A stretch of 64,000 nt of DNA from contig NZ_CP038020.1 of NCBI RefSeq assembly GCF_010120595.1, forward strand, positions 1,550,001 through 1,614,000. Direction: 5' to 3'. Numbering within the stretch: position 1 is the stretch's first letter; every line of letters begins with the position of its first letter. This document shows, piece after piece, positions 1 through 8,155 of the stretch. Made by a program: the position numbers and the translations under genes. Source of the DNA: Streptococcus thermophilus. Lineage in GTDB: Bacteria; Bacillota; Bacilli; Lactobacillales; Streptococcaceae. The notes beneath the pieces are model-generated. The model did no database searches, was not told the DNA's origin, and saw only the letters and a program-made list of their open reading frames with translations.

Positions 1-158
1 ATGTTACTTAACCCTAGTTCTTCCAATTCTGGTTTTAGAATATTCAAAGCAAAATCTACCTGGCTTTGTGTTGTTGGCGTCCTTGTTGCATTTTCATCAC
101 TACGTGTATTAATTTTGGCATAGCGTAGAAAACGCTCTAAGAGTAGGTCGTAGGCCAT
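1..158 (-). CDS. pepT: Peptidase T (tripeptide aminopeptidase), N-terminal part
   Basis: Only the first 52 codons lie in the window; the gene runs off the left edge. The translation starts [20 protein letters not shown] and continues with a [12 protein letters not shown] stretch, which is the conserved N-terminus of PepT, a cytoplasmic dinuclear-zinc M20 peptidase that releases the N-terminal residue from tripeptides during peptide-based nitrogen nutrition. The zinc ligands lie outside the window. The ATG at 158 has an AAAGGAG ribosome binding site just upstream. It is transcribed away from the window, in the same direction as the lepB-like gene but behind terminators. Confidence 0.85.
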   Translation of the reverse strand, partial: MAYDLLLERFLRYAKINTRSDENATRTPTTQSQVDFALNILKPELEELGLSN

Positions 159-206
159 AAGCGCTCCTTTTACTGTATTTACTATTTACCTCGATTATAG
201 CATAAA

Positions 207-227
207 AACCCATCATATTGATGGGTT
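207..227 (-). terminator. Hairpin with short T-run between lepB-like gene and pepT
   Basis: A perfect 9-bp stem (AACCCATCA / TGATGGGTT) with a 3-nt loop; on the minus strand it is followed by TTTT. It could be a weak second terminator behind the signal-peptidase-like gene or a hairpin in the pepT leader. Confidence 0.35.
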
Positions 228-301
228 AACCGTATAACTTAAACTTTAGATTCTTTTTCGTAGTAAGCCTTAATTTCTTCCACAATAGCATTCGCTAAAA
301 C

Positions 302-359
302 CAATACCACTAAAAAAGCTGGAGACTTTTGATAAGTTCCAGCTTTTTTAGTGGTATTG
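302..359. terminator. Strong bidirectional terminator formed by a perfect 22-bp inverted repeat
   Basis: Arms 302-323 and 338-359 are exact reverse complements (22 bp) around a 14-nt loop. Each arm holds an AAAAAA/TTTTTT run after the GC-containing part AGCTGGA/TCCAGCT, so both strands read as rho-independent terminators. It directly follows the stop of the lepB-like gene. Confidence 0.75.
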
Positions 360-364
360 AAATA

Positions 365-922
365 TTAATCCACATCAACAAAACCGAAGCGAGATAGAGG
401 GTACAATCTGAAAGAGATAACTCCCTTGATTTGGTCTTTTTCAATAAGACCAAACTTACGACTATCTTCAGTATCACGACGATTATCGTTCAATACAAGG
501 TACTGCCCCTTCTTGATTTTAGTTTGCTTATTATCAGTCAATGTTCCAATTGAAAAATCATCTGTGAAAAAATTCCCAGGTGAAACGGTTGCTAAATAAG
601 CTGACTTATCTTTGCTGATATAGGTTTCTTCAACTGGTTTATCATTAACATAAAGAAAATCATCCATAGCTGTTACACTCTTACCTTCATCTGCAATGAC
701 ACGGCCGGTATATTCCTTACCATTAACCGTATACAGGATAAAGTCCTTAATATGCGGTTCAACCTTTTTATTGAAAGTAACATAATCACCTGCATGAATA
801 TAGTCATTCGCCTGACCTTCGGTTACACGGTGTGTTGATAACACAAAAACTCTTAACAATGAAATCACTACAATGGCAAGAACTGCTATGATAATATTTC
901 GAATTAAATCTCTCTTAACCAT
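365..922 (-). CDS. Signal peptidase I-like membrane protein without the catalytic dyad
   Basis: The 185-aa protein has the type I signal peptidase (S26) layout: one N-terminal membrane segment (about residues 8-28), then an extracytoplasmic beta domain with recognisable family blocks (AGDYV near 44-48, LYVNDKPVEE, GQYLVLNDNRRDTEDSR near the C-terminus). The nucleophile motif, normally SMxPTL, reads QANDYI at residues 37-42, so the serine is missing. The general-base lysine, normally KRIxGxPGD, is replaced by Gly73 (TGRVIADEGK). Loss of both residues resembles SipA of Streptococcus pyogenes pilus loci, a non-catalytic assembly factor, so a chaperone-like role is possible. An automatic lepB label would be misleading. 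AAGGAG ribosome binding site; own promoter. Confidence 0.75.
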   Translation of the reverse strand: MVKRDLIRNIIIAVLAIVVISLLRVFVLSTHRVTEGQANDYIHAGDYVTFNKKVEPHIKDFILYTVNGKEYTGRVIADEGKSVTAMDDFLYVNDKPVEETYISKDKSAYLATVSPGNFFTDDFSIGTLTDNKQTKIKKGQYLVLNDNRRDTEDSRKFGLIEKDQIKGVISFRLYPLSRFGFVDVD

Positions 923-948
923 ATTTACTCCTTATGGGTTCCAATAAA

Positions 949-957
949 ATTATAACA
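949..957 (-). promoter_or_regulatory. Extended -10 promoter of the signal-peptidase-like gene
   Basis: On the minus strand TGTTATAAT, an extended -10 element, is followed by a leader of about 20 nt and AAGGAG. No good -35 is visible. Confidence 0.55.
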
Positions 958-969
958 TAAATAGACAAA

Positions 970-1012
970 TAAAAAAAGAGGAAGTTGAGTAAGATTCGCG
1001 CTCCCCTTTTTC
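970..1012 (-). terminator. Probable terminator after the TPR gene
   Basis: On the minus strand AAAAAGGGGAG can pair with CTTCCTCTTTTT (one A-C mismatch, G-U pairs) across a 16-nt loop, followed by a T-run. Confidence 0.4.
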
Positions 1013-1044
1013 TCTATAAACTACTAATTATAGCATTTTAAAGC

Positions 1045-2274
1045 TTAATAATCTTCAAGAAACGTTTGCATATTGACATCGTCTGGCACCAAGGCAAGGT
1101 ATTTTTCTGCTGTTACACGCGCCTGGTCTCTGTAACCAAATTCTCTTAGAATATATGCATAATCCTGTAAGAATTCAGGATTATCAGCCAAATCTTTAGA
1201 CAAATCTTGATAGATTTGAAAGGCTTCTTCTTCATCATCAAGTGCTTGATAAGCCCTGGCGATATTCCAACGAGCCAAAACAGAATCAACCTCGTAATCA
1301 GCTAAAGCTGCAAGATCATCGAAACGTTCTTCTTCCAAATAAAGAGCACTTAAACGTAAGACGATTTCATCATTATCTTCCGCTAGCGGTAAAGCCTGCT
1401 TCAAATAGGATTCAGCCGACTGGGTGTCATGTAATTCATAGGATAACTGTGATGCAAACAAAAGTAATTGAACATCAAAAGCATTCTTCGAAATGCCTTG
1501 CTGCGTCATACGTAAAGCTTCTTCTGTTCGATGTTCAGCGTGAAGCGATAGAGCGTAATTATACTCATAACCCTCAAAATCGGAAGACATGGTTTCTATC
1601 TGCTTAAAGTAGAAATTAGCTTTTTGATACTCTTCTTGATCATATAGTAGAGTGGCTAATTCAAAAGCAATGGTGTCATTGTATTCAATTTCAATGGCTT
1701 TTTCCAAAAATTCACGAGCAGCTTCAAATTTACCAAGACTGGCATAAGACTTACCGATACGCTCATAAGTAGAAACGCCAGTTGTTGCAAGAAGATCACG
1801 ATTATCCAGTTTGGCATAGTATTGAATGGCTTGCTCAAAGTTTCCGAGTTCAAACTCCATCTCAGCCAAACCAAAAATAATCAATGAGTCATCTGATAGT
1901 TGACTTGCTTCCAACAACTTGTCACGGGCTACATCCGTTAAGCCCTCCATTTGGTAAAGGTCTGCCTTTACAATCAACGCAGACAAATAGTCCTCAGACT
2001 CCTCAGGAATAGCATCTAAATAGAGAAACGCTTCTTCAATATTACCATCTTCGGCTGCAATTTGTGCTAAGTTAACATTGACCTCTGGAAAATCAAAACG
2101 AACTTTTTCGTAAATTTCCTGTGCCTGTGGTAAAAAGCCAATAGACTCTAAATATTCGGCCAACTCAACAAGAACCTCTGCTGGATCCTCATTTAAAGCT
2201 TTTTTTAAATATTTATCCGCATGGTGTAAATCTTGCTTCTCAATAGAAGCAACCATTTTTTCACTATTTAACAT
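1045..2274 (-). CDS. Tetratricopeptide repeat protein
   Basis: About 409 aa, almost wholly TPR-like helical repeats with the usual spacing (for example LAEMEFELGNFEQAIQYYAKL and IGKSYASLGKFEAAREFLEKA, each one repeat). There is no signal peptide or membrane segment, so it is probably a cytoplasmic scaffold; the partner cannot be told from sequence. The start at 2274 (MLNSEKMVASI) is preferred over the upstream in-frame ATG at 2304 because AAAGGA stands 8-9 nt before it. It overlaps the end of the upstream AI-2E gene by 11 nt, suggesting translational coupling. Proteins of this kind are conserved in streptococci without an assigned role. Confidence 0.8.
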   Translation of the reverse strand: MLNSEKMVASIEKQDLHHADKYLKKALNEDPAEVLVELAEYLESIGFLPQAQEIYEKVRFDFPEVNVNLAQIAAEDGNIEEAFLYLDAIPEESEDYLSALIVKADLYQMEGLTDVARDKLLEASQLSDDSLIIFGLAEMEFELGNFEQAIQYYAKLDNRDLLATTGVSTYERIGKSYASLGKFEAAREFLEKAIEIEYNDTIAFELATLLYDQEEYQKANFYFKQIETMSSDFEGYEYNYALSLHAEHRTEEALRMTQQGISKNAFDVQLLLFASQLSYELHDTQSAESYLKQALPLAEDNDEIVLRLSALYLEEERFDDLAALADYEVDSVLARWNIARAYQALDDEEEAFQIYQDLSKDLADNPEFLQDYAYILREFGYRDQARVTAEKYLALVPDDVNMQTFLEDY

Positions 2275-3442
2275 CGTATTTTTGTCCTTTAATTTCAATG
2301 TCATCTTGGTAAAGATTACTTACAGAACGGTACCAATCAAAAATCTCCTTAACAATAACCTTGACAGAAGCGTAAATTGGAATACCCAACAGTACTCCCC
2401 AAACACCGTAAAGAGAACCTGCTGTCAAAAGAATGAACATAATGGTAATAGGGTGAATACTTAGTTTATTTCCCAGAACAAGTGGAGAAACAAAACGTCC
2501 TTCAATAGTTTGCTCGATAACAAAAATGATGAGAACCTTGATTAGCATAGTAGGGCCTTGAACCAATCCCATAATAACAACCGGTACCATAGCTATAAAA
2601 CTTCCAAGATAAGGAATCATGTTTAGAAATCCTGCTAAAATACCAAAAGTCATGCCATAACGAAGCCCAACAATCTTGAACATGATACAGAACATAATTG
2701 CTATGACAATCGCTACTGTCACTTGACCTCGAACATAACATTCAAGCTGATTATTGATATCTGAAAGCATACGGACAGTCGTTTCCCGAAAGCGCGTCGG
2801 TAAAGCTGAGACAAAGCTATGTTTTAGCTTTTGACTATCTCTTAAGAGATAAAAAAGAATGAATGGTGTCAAAATGATAGCAACTGTTACTCTTGCAACT
2901 GTGCTAGCAAAGGTCCCAATCCAACTAAGAGCTGAAGTAGAAAAGTTCTCGGCATAATTGACCATTCTCGCTGAAAAATCGCTAAGCATGGCCTCTAAAT
3001 CACCATGAAAATTGGAAAGAATAGGAAGTTTCAACCAACGTTCCGTTTCACTGTTCGCACGAGAAATGTATGATGGGGCATTTTTAAGCAAAATCAAAAT
3101 TTGATCTTGTAAGTTAGGAATAGCTGTCGAAATTCCCCAAACTAAGAGTAAGGCAAGAATAGCATAGATAACCAAGATAGCCATGGTTCGATCTAAGCCA
3201 ATTTTTTCAACTAATAGCACCAAAGGTTTTATCAAATAATAAAGAAGCATGGAAATAACCAGAGGCAACATAATAATGGTCAGAAATTGAATAACTGGTG
3301 AAAAAATTGGACTAATTTTGGTAAAAATCAAGACCGTCAAACCAATCAAGAGTAAGATTAGAAAGGACACTACCGCCTGATTATTCAAAATCCACTTAAA
3401 AAACCATGTTTCTGAAAATTTTTCTGTCTTTTTACAGCTCAT
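2264..3442 (-). CDS. AI-2E family transporter (PerM/YtvI-like membrane protein)
   Basis: About 392 aa with seven to eight hydrophobic segments; the pair near the N-terminus (VVSFLILLLIGLTVLIF and ITIIMLPLVISMLLYYLI) and the C-terminal GLRYGMTFGILAGFLNMIPYLG-like stretch are typical of PF01594. Family members have been linked to autoinducer-2 export or Na+/H+ antiport, but substrate cannot be inferred here. The ATG at 3442 (MSCKKTEK) is chosen because AAAGGAG lies 5 nt upstream; the in-frame ATG at 3463 has none. It sits 10 nt after the Nudix gene and overlaps the TPR gene, so the three form an operon. Confidence 0.85.
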   Translation of the reverse strand: MSCKKTEKFSETWFFKWILNNQAVVSFLILLLIGLTVLIFTKISPIFSPVIQFLTIIMLPLVISMLLYYLIKPLVLLVEKIGLDRTMAILVIYAILALLLVWGISTAIPNLQDQILILLKNAPSYISRANSETERWLKLPILSNFHGDLEAMLSDFSARMVNYAENFSTSALSWIGTFASTVARVTVAIILTPFILFYLLRDSQKLKHSFVSALPTRFRETTVRMLSDINNQLECYVRGQVTVAIVIAIMFCIMFKIVGLRYGMTFGILAGFLNMIPYLGSFIAMVPVVIMGLVQGPTMLIKVLIIFVIEQTIEGRFVSPLVLGNKLSIHPITIMFILLTAGSLYGVWGVLLGIPIYASVKVIVKEIFDWYRSVSNLYQDDIEIKGQKYDVK

Positions 3443-3452
3443 AGTTACTCCT

Positions 3453-3935
3453 TTATTTATCATAAAATGTTACAGTTTTATCTATCAAGTTTTGGTTACA
3501 ATCGTAGCTAAATTTTGCAGAGAAGAAAGGTTTATCTTCTAGAATCCACTTAAAAATCTCATAGTCACCTTCCCAGGTTTGTTTAGTTAAAACCTGATCA
3601 TATGGTACCCATTCAAGTGTCCCTTCACGAGATTCCTCATCAGAAATGAGTTTTCCTTCAAAATCAGTCACCTTAAAGACATAGGTATACCAATCGTGGC
3701 CCGGAGTAAATTCTGGGAAGGTAATCATACCTTTGAAGTCCATCTTTTTCACTGTCAAATGAGTTTCCTCGAAAATTTCACGACGAGCACATTCGTCAGG
3801 CGTTTCTCCCGCTTCTAGTTTTCCCCCAACAGAAATCCACTTTCCTTCATGAACATCATTAGGCTTTTTATTACGATGTAGGAGCAAAAGCTCCTTCCCA
3901 TTGTCAATATAACAAATGGTAGCTAACTTTGTCAT
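3453..3935 (-). CDS. mutX: Nudix hydrolase, 8-oxo-dGTP diphosphatase (MutX type)
   Basis: A 160-aa protein with a clear Nudix box: G38-x5-E44-x7-R52-E53-x2-E56-E57, preceded by the short strand LLLLHRNKKPND. Streptococcal MutX hydrolyses 8-oxo-dGTP and so prevents A:T to C:G transversions. The start MTKLATICYID matches the family; the in-frame upstream start at 3953 adds six residues without support. First gene of a three-gene minus-strand operon with the AI-2E and TPR genes. Exact substrate is inferred from family similarity. Confidence 0.8.
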   Translation of the reverse strand: MTKLATICYIDNGKELLLLHRNKKPNDVHEGKWISVGGKLEAGETPDECARREIFEETHLTVKKMDFKGMITFPEFTPGHDWYTYVFKVTDFEGKLISDEESREGTLEWVPYDQVLTKQTWEGDYEIFKWILEDKPFFSAKFSYDCNQNLIDKTVTFYDK

Positions 3936-4050
3936 AATGCATCTCTTTTCCAATGTTTTTAAACATTATACCAAATCTAGGATTGATTTTGGGCTTTGAG
4001 CCATGATTTTGAGATATAAGTGGAAATCTGCTTTTTCTGATTCTCTTGAC

Positions 4051-4080
4051 AAAACAAAAAGAGAACCAAATTAGTTCTCT
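4051..4080 (-). terminator. Rho-independent terminator of ftsEX
   Basis: On the minus strand AGAGAAC, a 7-nt loop and GTTCTCT are followed by TTTTTGTTTT, a few bases after the ftsX stop codon. Confidence 0.8.
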
Positions 4081-4090
4081 CTAGACTTAT

Positions 4091-5020
4091 TTAATATTTC
4101 AAATAACGACGCATGGCCATACGTGACCCGATCGAACCGATAATAATACCGACTGCGAAGAGGGTGCCAATGACTGCATAGACAAACCAGTCTACATCAT
4201 ACATAGAAATACCACCTTTAACAAAATCGGGGTTTAAGGTTGAGTAAACCATGTGATACAAAACATAAATAAGAACAGAAGGAATGATGGCACCAAGTGC
4301 TCCAATCCAAGCTCCCTCCATCAAGTAAGGACGACGAATGTATGAGTTTTTCGCACCGACCAAACGCATGATTTGAATTTCAGTCGCACGTGACATAATG
4401 GTAATACGGATGGTATTTGAAATCAATAGGACAGCTACAATAGTTAAGAGAGCTGTAGCAATGATTCCCCAAAATTGAACACGTTTCATAGTAGCCATCA
4501 AAATTTCGGTATCTGATCCACCAAAGTTAGCATTATCAACGCCCTGAATAGCTTTTGCTTCCTTGGCAACACGACTAACATCATCTGGTGATTTAGTTTG
4601 AACGATGTAAACATCTGACAGAGGGTTGGCATCGCCAGTAGCAGTCTCGAAACTTGACCCCATTGTTTCAATGAGTTGTTTCTTTTGTTCTTCTTTGCTA
4701 GAGAAAGTAACCTTATCTACACCTTTGATTTTAGTCAAAGCATTATAAATTTTATGGTAGTCCTTATTGGCAACGATTTGTCCAGAAAGTTCCTTGACTG
4801 TTTCTGAAGCATCTGTTGAATCTGGATCCAAGTAAACATTGACCTGAATATTCTTTTCAATATCTGAAGCCAATTTTTGCGTGTTAAGAATAACAGAACC
4901 AAATACACCTAAAAGCGAAAGGACAATCATAACCGAAAATACTGCCGTAAGTGTCGACAATAAATTACGTTTGAGGTTCTTAATAGATTCTCCTAAGTGA
5001 TGGAAAAAGCGTCTAATCAT
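4091..5020 (-). CDS. ftsX: Cell division ABC transporter permease FtsX
   Basis: A 309-aa integral membrane protein with the FtsX arrangement: cytoplasmic N-terminus, TM1 (near 25-50), a large extracellular loop (about 50-165) and three further TM segments ending in RMAMRRYLKY. With FtsE it forms the membrane complex that activates the peptidoglycan hydrolase PcsB at the streptococcal septum; it does not transport a solute. The start MIRRFFHHLGES at 5020 matches pneumococcal FtsX and has AAAGGAGAG upstream, whereas the in-frame start at 5071 adds 17 unlikely residues. It overlaps ftsE by 8 nt, so translation is coupled. Confidence 0.92.
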   Translation of the reverse strand: MIRRFFHHLGESIKNLKRNLLSTLTAVFSVMIVLSLLGVFGSVILNTQKLASDIEKNIQVNVYLDPDSTDASETVKELSGQIVANKDYHKIYNALTKIKGVDKVTFSSKEEQKKQLIETMGSSFETATGDANPLSDVYIVQTKSPDDVSRVAKEAKAIQGVDNANFGGSDTEILMATMKRVQFWGIIATALLTIVAVLLISNTIRITIMSRATEIQIMRLVGAKNSYIRRPYLMEGAWIGALGAIIPSVLIYVLYHMVYSTLNPDFVKGGISMYDVDWFVYAVIGTLFAVGIIIGSIGSRMAMRRYLKY

Positions 5021-5705
5021 GGTAACCGTACTCTCCTTTCTCTTCATCACGAACAATACGACCTTCCTCAATCGCTACGACACGATGTCGAAGATTATTA
5101 ACGATAGTTGAGTTATGGGTTGCCATTATAATGGTAGTCCCTTGTAAGTTAATACGTTCAAGAACCTGCATAATTTCCCAAGAAATCTCTGGGTCCAAGT
5201 TTCCTGTTGGTTCATCTGCAATCAAAACCTTGGGATTATTAACAATGGCACGCGCAATAGCGACACGTTGTTGCTCACCACCAGACAATTGATTTGGGAA
5301 TGAACGCATCTTGTGTTTGAGACCAACCAACTCGAGGACTTCTGTCACACGTTTCTTGATATGACGAGGTTTCTCACCAATAACTTCCATGGCATAGGCA
5401 ACATTTTCAAAAGCTGTTTTCTTTGGAAGAAGTTTGTAATCCTGGAAAACAACTCCAATAGAACGTCGCAAGAGTGGTACATCTTTCTTACGAAGACGAG
5501 TTAAATCAAACTCCCCAACCTTCATAGAACCACTCGTCAATTTTTCTTCTTGGTAGAACAAGCGGATTAGACTTGATTTACCTGCACCAGAAGGACCGAC
5601 CAAGTAAACAAACTCCCCTGAATTGATAGATAAATCAATATGTCTGAGGGCTGTTGTTGACTTATCATACTTCTTAGTAACGTCTTTTAATTCAATAAGA
5701 GCCAT
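5013..5705 (-). CDS. ftsE: Cell division ATP-binding protein FtsE
   Basis: A 230-aa ABC ATPase: Walker A GPSGAGKSS (about 38-46), Q-loop, signature LSGGEQQRVAIARA, Walker B VLIADEPTGNLD and the H-loop ATHN. It energises FtsX for PcsB-dependent septal wall hydrolysis. The ATG at 5705 (MALIELKDVTKKY) matches known FtsE length; only a weak ribosome binding site is visible, and an upstream in-frame TTG (5720) lacks family support. It follows prfB, the same order prfB-ftsE-ftsX found in other streptococci. Confidence 0.93.
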   Translation of the reverse strand: MALIELKDVTKKYDKSTTALRHIDLSINSGEFVYLVGPSGAGKSSLIRLFYQEEKLTSGSMKVGEFDLTRLRKKDVPLLRRSIGVVFQDYKLLPKKTAFENVAYAMEVIGEKPRHIKKRVTEVLELVGLKHKMRSFPNQLSGGEQQRVAIARAIVNNPKVLIADEPTGNLDPEISWEIMQVLERINLQGTTIIMATHNSTIVNNLRHRVVAIEEGRIVRDEEKGEYGYHD

Positions 5706-5789
5706 AATATCACTATTCAACTACTAAAATAGCTGAAAGTCTTCCTTTCATTGAGATAGAGTATCTTAATACTTTAAAACAGTATATCC

Positions 5790-6891
5790 TTACCATTCTT
5801 CCATACGCCACTTGAGGTAGGCATCGATGAAACCTTCAATATCCCCATCCATTACTTTATCAACCTGGGCAACTTCATAGCCTGTACGGTGATCTTTAAC
5901 CATGGTATATGGGGTGAAAACATATGAGCGAATTTGGCTTCCCCAAGTGATTTCTTTCTTATCACCTTTCAAGGCATTCACTTCTTCTGCTTTTTTTTCT
6001 TGCTCCATTTGATAGAGCTTAGCTTGAAGCATCTTCATAGCACGGTCTCTGTTTCCGTATTGTGTACGGTCAACCGTAGAAGATACAACAATACCTGTTG
6101 GAATGTGAGTCAAACGCACACCGGTAGAAACCTTATTGACGTTCTGACCACCTGCACCACCTGATCGGAAAGTATCCATCTTGATATCGTCATCACGGAT
6201 TTCGACTTCAATGGTATCATCTAATTCAGGCATGACTTCCACTGATGTAAATGAAGTGTGACGACGCTTAGCAGAGTCAAATGGTGAGATACGAACCAAA
6301 CGGTGAACACCCATTTCTGACTTGAGGAATCCATATGCATTAGGTCCCTCAAAAGCAAGAGTTACAGATTTGATTCCAGCCTCATCACCAGCCTGATAAT
6401 CCAAAATCTCAACTTTGAAACCTTTGGCATTTCCATAACGCTGGTACATACGGAGTAACATTTCTGCCCAGTCCTGAGCTTCAGTTCCACCAGATCCTGG
6501 ATGAATTTCAAGAATGGCATTGTTATGGTCATATGGCTCAGACAAAAGCAACGTCATCTCGTAACTTGTCATAATCTTATCAAGTTTTTCGAGCGTTTCT
6601 TCGAGTTCCTCTTGAACGCTATCATCTTCTTCCAACATTTCCAAATAAAGCTCTGTCTCGTCAGAGAGCTCTTTCATGTTGTTGAAAGTTTCATATTTTA
6701 TTTTGAGCTCATTTAACTCTTGAGAGGTCTTTTGAGCCGCAATATTATCATTCCAAAAATCTGGCTCAGTCATTCTGTTTTCAAGGAGCGCAATGTTCTC
6801 TTCCAAACGATCTAAGTCAAAGAGACCTCCCGAAGCTCACGAGCTTCTCTTGATTTTCAGAGATTTTTTGGCGAATTTCTGCCACTTCCAT
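5790..6891 (-). CDS. prfB: Peptide chain release factor 2, with programmed +1 frameshift
   Basis: RF2 recognises UGA and UAA and releases the nascent peptide. The gene starts at ATG 6891 (GGAGG upstream), reads 24 codons to an in-frame TGA at 6819-6817, and continues in the +1 frame from 6818. Joined, it gives 366 aa, close to the 365 aa of E. coli RF2. The anticodon-like SPF motif ([11 protein letters not shown]) and the catalytic GGQ ([12 protein letters not shown]) are both present. The frameshift makes production depend on RF2 shortage, a classic autoregulatory loop. It precedes ftsEX on the same strand. Not a pseudogene. Confidence 0.95.
6816..6831 (-). promoter_or_regulatory. RF2 autoregulatory +1 frameshift site
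   Basis: Minus strand reads GGGAGG TCT CTT TGA C: an SD-like GGGAGG three bases before the slippery CTT, then the UGA stop that RF2 itself decodes, followed by C, the weak-termination context typical of prfB. Confidence 0.93.
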
Positions 6892-6943
6892 GGATAGGTT
6901 TCCTCCATTTTATAGTATTATGCTTAATTCTAGCATAAATCAC

Positions 6944-8062
6944 TTAAATTTGCCATTTTGCACACACAAGCTCCCACTCTGCTTGGGAGTGCTCATCCTT
7001 TGGTGAGAGTCCCCTCATATAGTCTAACATAGCCTCATCGGGCTTCTTAACAATCTCACCGAGAGCCCAAATAGCCGTTGCCGTATGAATAGGATTATTA
7101 TTCTTATCAATTATCTCCATCAGTTTGACAATAGCATTGCGATCATGTAGGTTAGCCAAGGCAATAATGGCATTACGTTGAAGAATATTCTTCCCTCGCC
7201 AGGAACCGGCAATCATCCCAAATGTCTCCTTAAAGGACTTATTAGTCAGCTCTAGAAATGGGAGCAATTCAGGCATGGCAAGCTCAGGATCAATGTCTGA
7301 AGCCAAGGGATTGTCGATACCTCTGTTATATGGACAGGAAATCTGACAGATGTCACAACCATAGATAACAGTCTTTATCTTCTTTCGAAACTCCATATCC
7401 ATCATCCCCTTATCTTGGGTTTGAAAGGATAGGCAACGACGAGCATTCATCGTACCATCACCAATGAGACAAGATGTCGGACAGGCATCCAGACAACGAC
7501 GGCAATCCCCACAACCATAGTCAACTTCTTGGTCTGGTTCAATCTCTAGATTAGTGATAAGCTCGCCAAGATACATGTAAGACCCGTATTCTTTCGAGAT
7601 AACGAGTCCATTCTTTCCGATAAAGCCTATTCCAGCTCGCTTAGCCACTGCTGTATCAACCAAGGCTCCAGTGTCCACCATACCTTTATATTCGAAGTTT
7701 TCCGTTAGTTTTTCAATACCTTTTGCCAGACGTTTCAGTTTATCCTGCAAAACATAGTGATAATCTAGGCCCCATGAATTTGGAGTGATTTTGCCACGCT
7801 TAAATTCTGTTTTTTGGGGTTGTTGCGGCAACTTATGCGGATAGGCCACAGCAATAGATATGATGGTTTTAGCTGATTCCAAGCTCAATTTGGGGTAAAT
7901 ACGCTCTTCAATATTTTTATGTTCAAATCCTGTTGTTCGCCCTTCTTCGACACCAAGACGAAGGGATTTTTCCAGATAGTCGAAATCATCGGCGGTTGTA
8001 AAACCAATTTTTGAAATGCCAATTTCCTTGGCCATCTTTTGTATTTCTAACTTGATATTCAT
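6944..8062 (-). CDS. queG: Epoxyqueuosine reductase
   Basis: A 372-aa cobalamin-dependent enzyme that reduces epoxyqueuosine to queuosine in the wobble position of GUN-anticodon tRNAs. It has the N-terminal DUF1730 domain, two 4Fe-4S motifs (CGDCRRCLDACPTSCL near 183 and CDICQISCPYN near 236) and a C-terminal HEAT-like segment (GKNILQRNAIIALANL), the full-length architecture of bacterial QueG. No ribosome binding site precedes the ATG; instead a -35 TTGCCC, 17 bp and -10 TATGAT place the transcript start on the A of the ATG (see promoter 8069-8097), so the mRNA is probably leaderless. Divergent from the phosphoesterase at 8156. Confidence 0.92.
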   Translation of the reverse strand: MNIKLEIQKMAKEIGISKIGFTTADDFDYLEKSLRLGVEEGRTTGFEHKNIEERIYPKLSLESAKTIISIAVAYPHKLPQQPQKTEFKRGKITPNSWGLDYHYVLQDKLKRLAKGIEKLTENFEYKGMVDTGALVDTAVAKRAGIGFIGKNGLVISKEYGSYMYLGELITNLEIEPDQEVDYGCGDCRRCLDACPTSCLIGDGTMNARRCLSFQTQDKGMMDMEFRKKIKTVIYGCDICQISCPYNRGIDNPLASDIDPELAMPELLPFLELTNKSFKETFGMIAGSWRGKNILQRNAIIALANLHDRNAIVKLMEIIDKNNNPIHTATAIWALGEIVKKPDEAMLDYMRGLSPKDEHSQAEWELVCAKWQI

Positions 8063-8068
8063 ATTCTT

Positions 8069-8097
8069 ATCATAATGAAAACAGAGCCCAAGGGCAA
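8069..8097 (-). promoter_or_regulatory. queG promoter, predicted to make a leaderless mRNA
   Basis: On the minus strand -35 TTGCCC (8097-8092), 17-bp spacer, -10 TATGAT (8074-8069). The base 7 nt past the -10 is 8062, the A of the queG ATG. Confidence 0.55.
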
Positions 8098-8120
8098 GTA
8101 TTTTTTATCATCTTCGTCTA

Positions 8121-8149
8121 AGGACAAGGTACGACCTTTTTGTTACAAT
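8121..8149 (+). promoter_or_regulatory. Phosphoesterase promoter, predicted to make a leaderless mRNA
   Basis: -35 AGGACA (8121-8126), 17-bp spacer, extended -10 TGTTACAAT (TACAAT 8144-8149). Seven bases later is 8156, the A of the ATG. No Shine-Dalgarno lies upstream. Confidence 0.55.
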
Positions 8150-8155
8150 GTTTCT

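Noticed and set aside
5790-6806. prfB as a truncated gene starting at [11 protein letters not shown]
   Set aside because: The upstream zero-frame part and the frameshift site give a full-length RF2.
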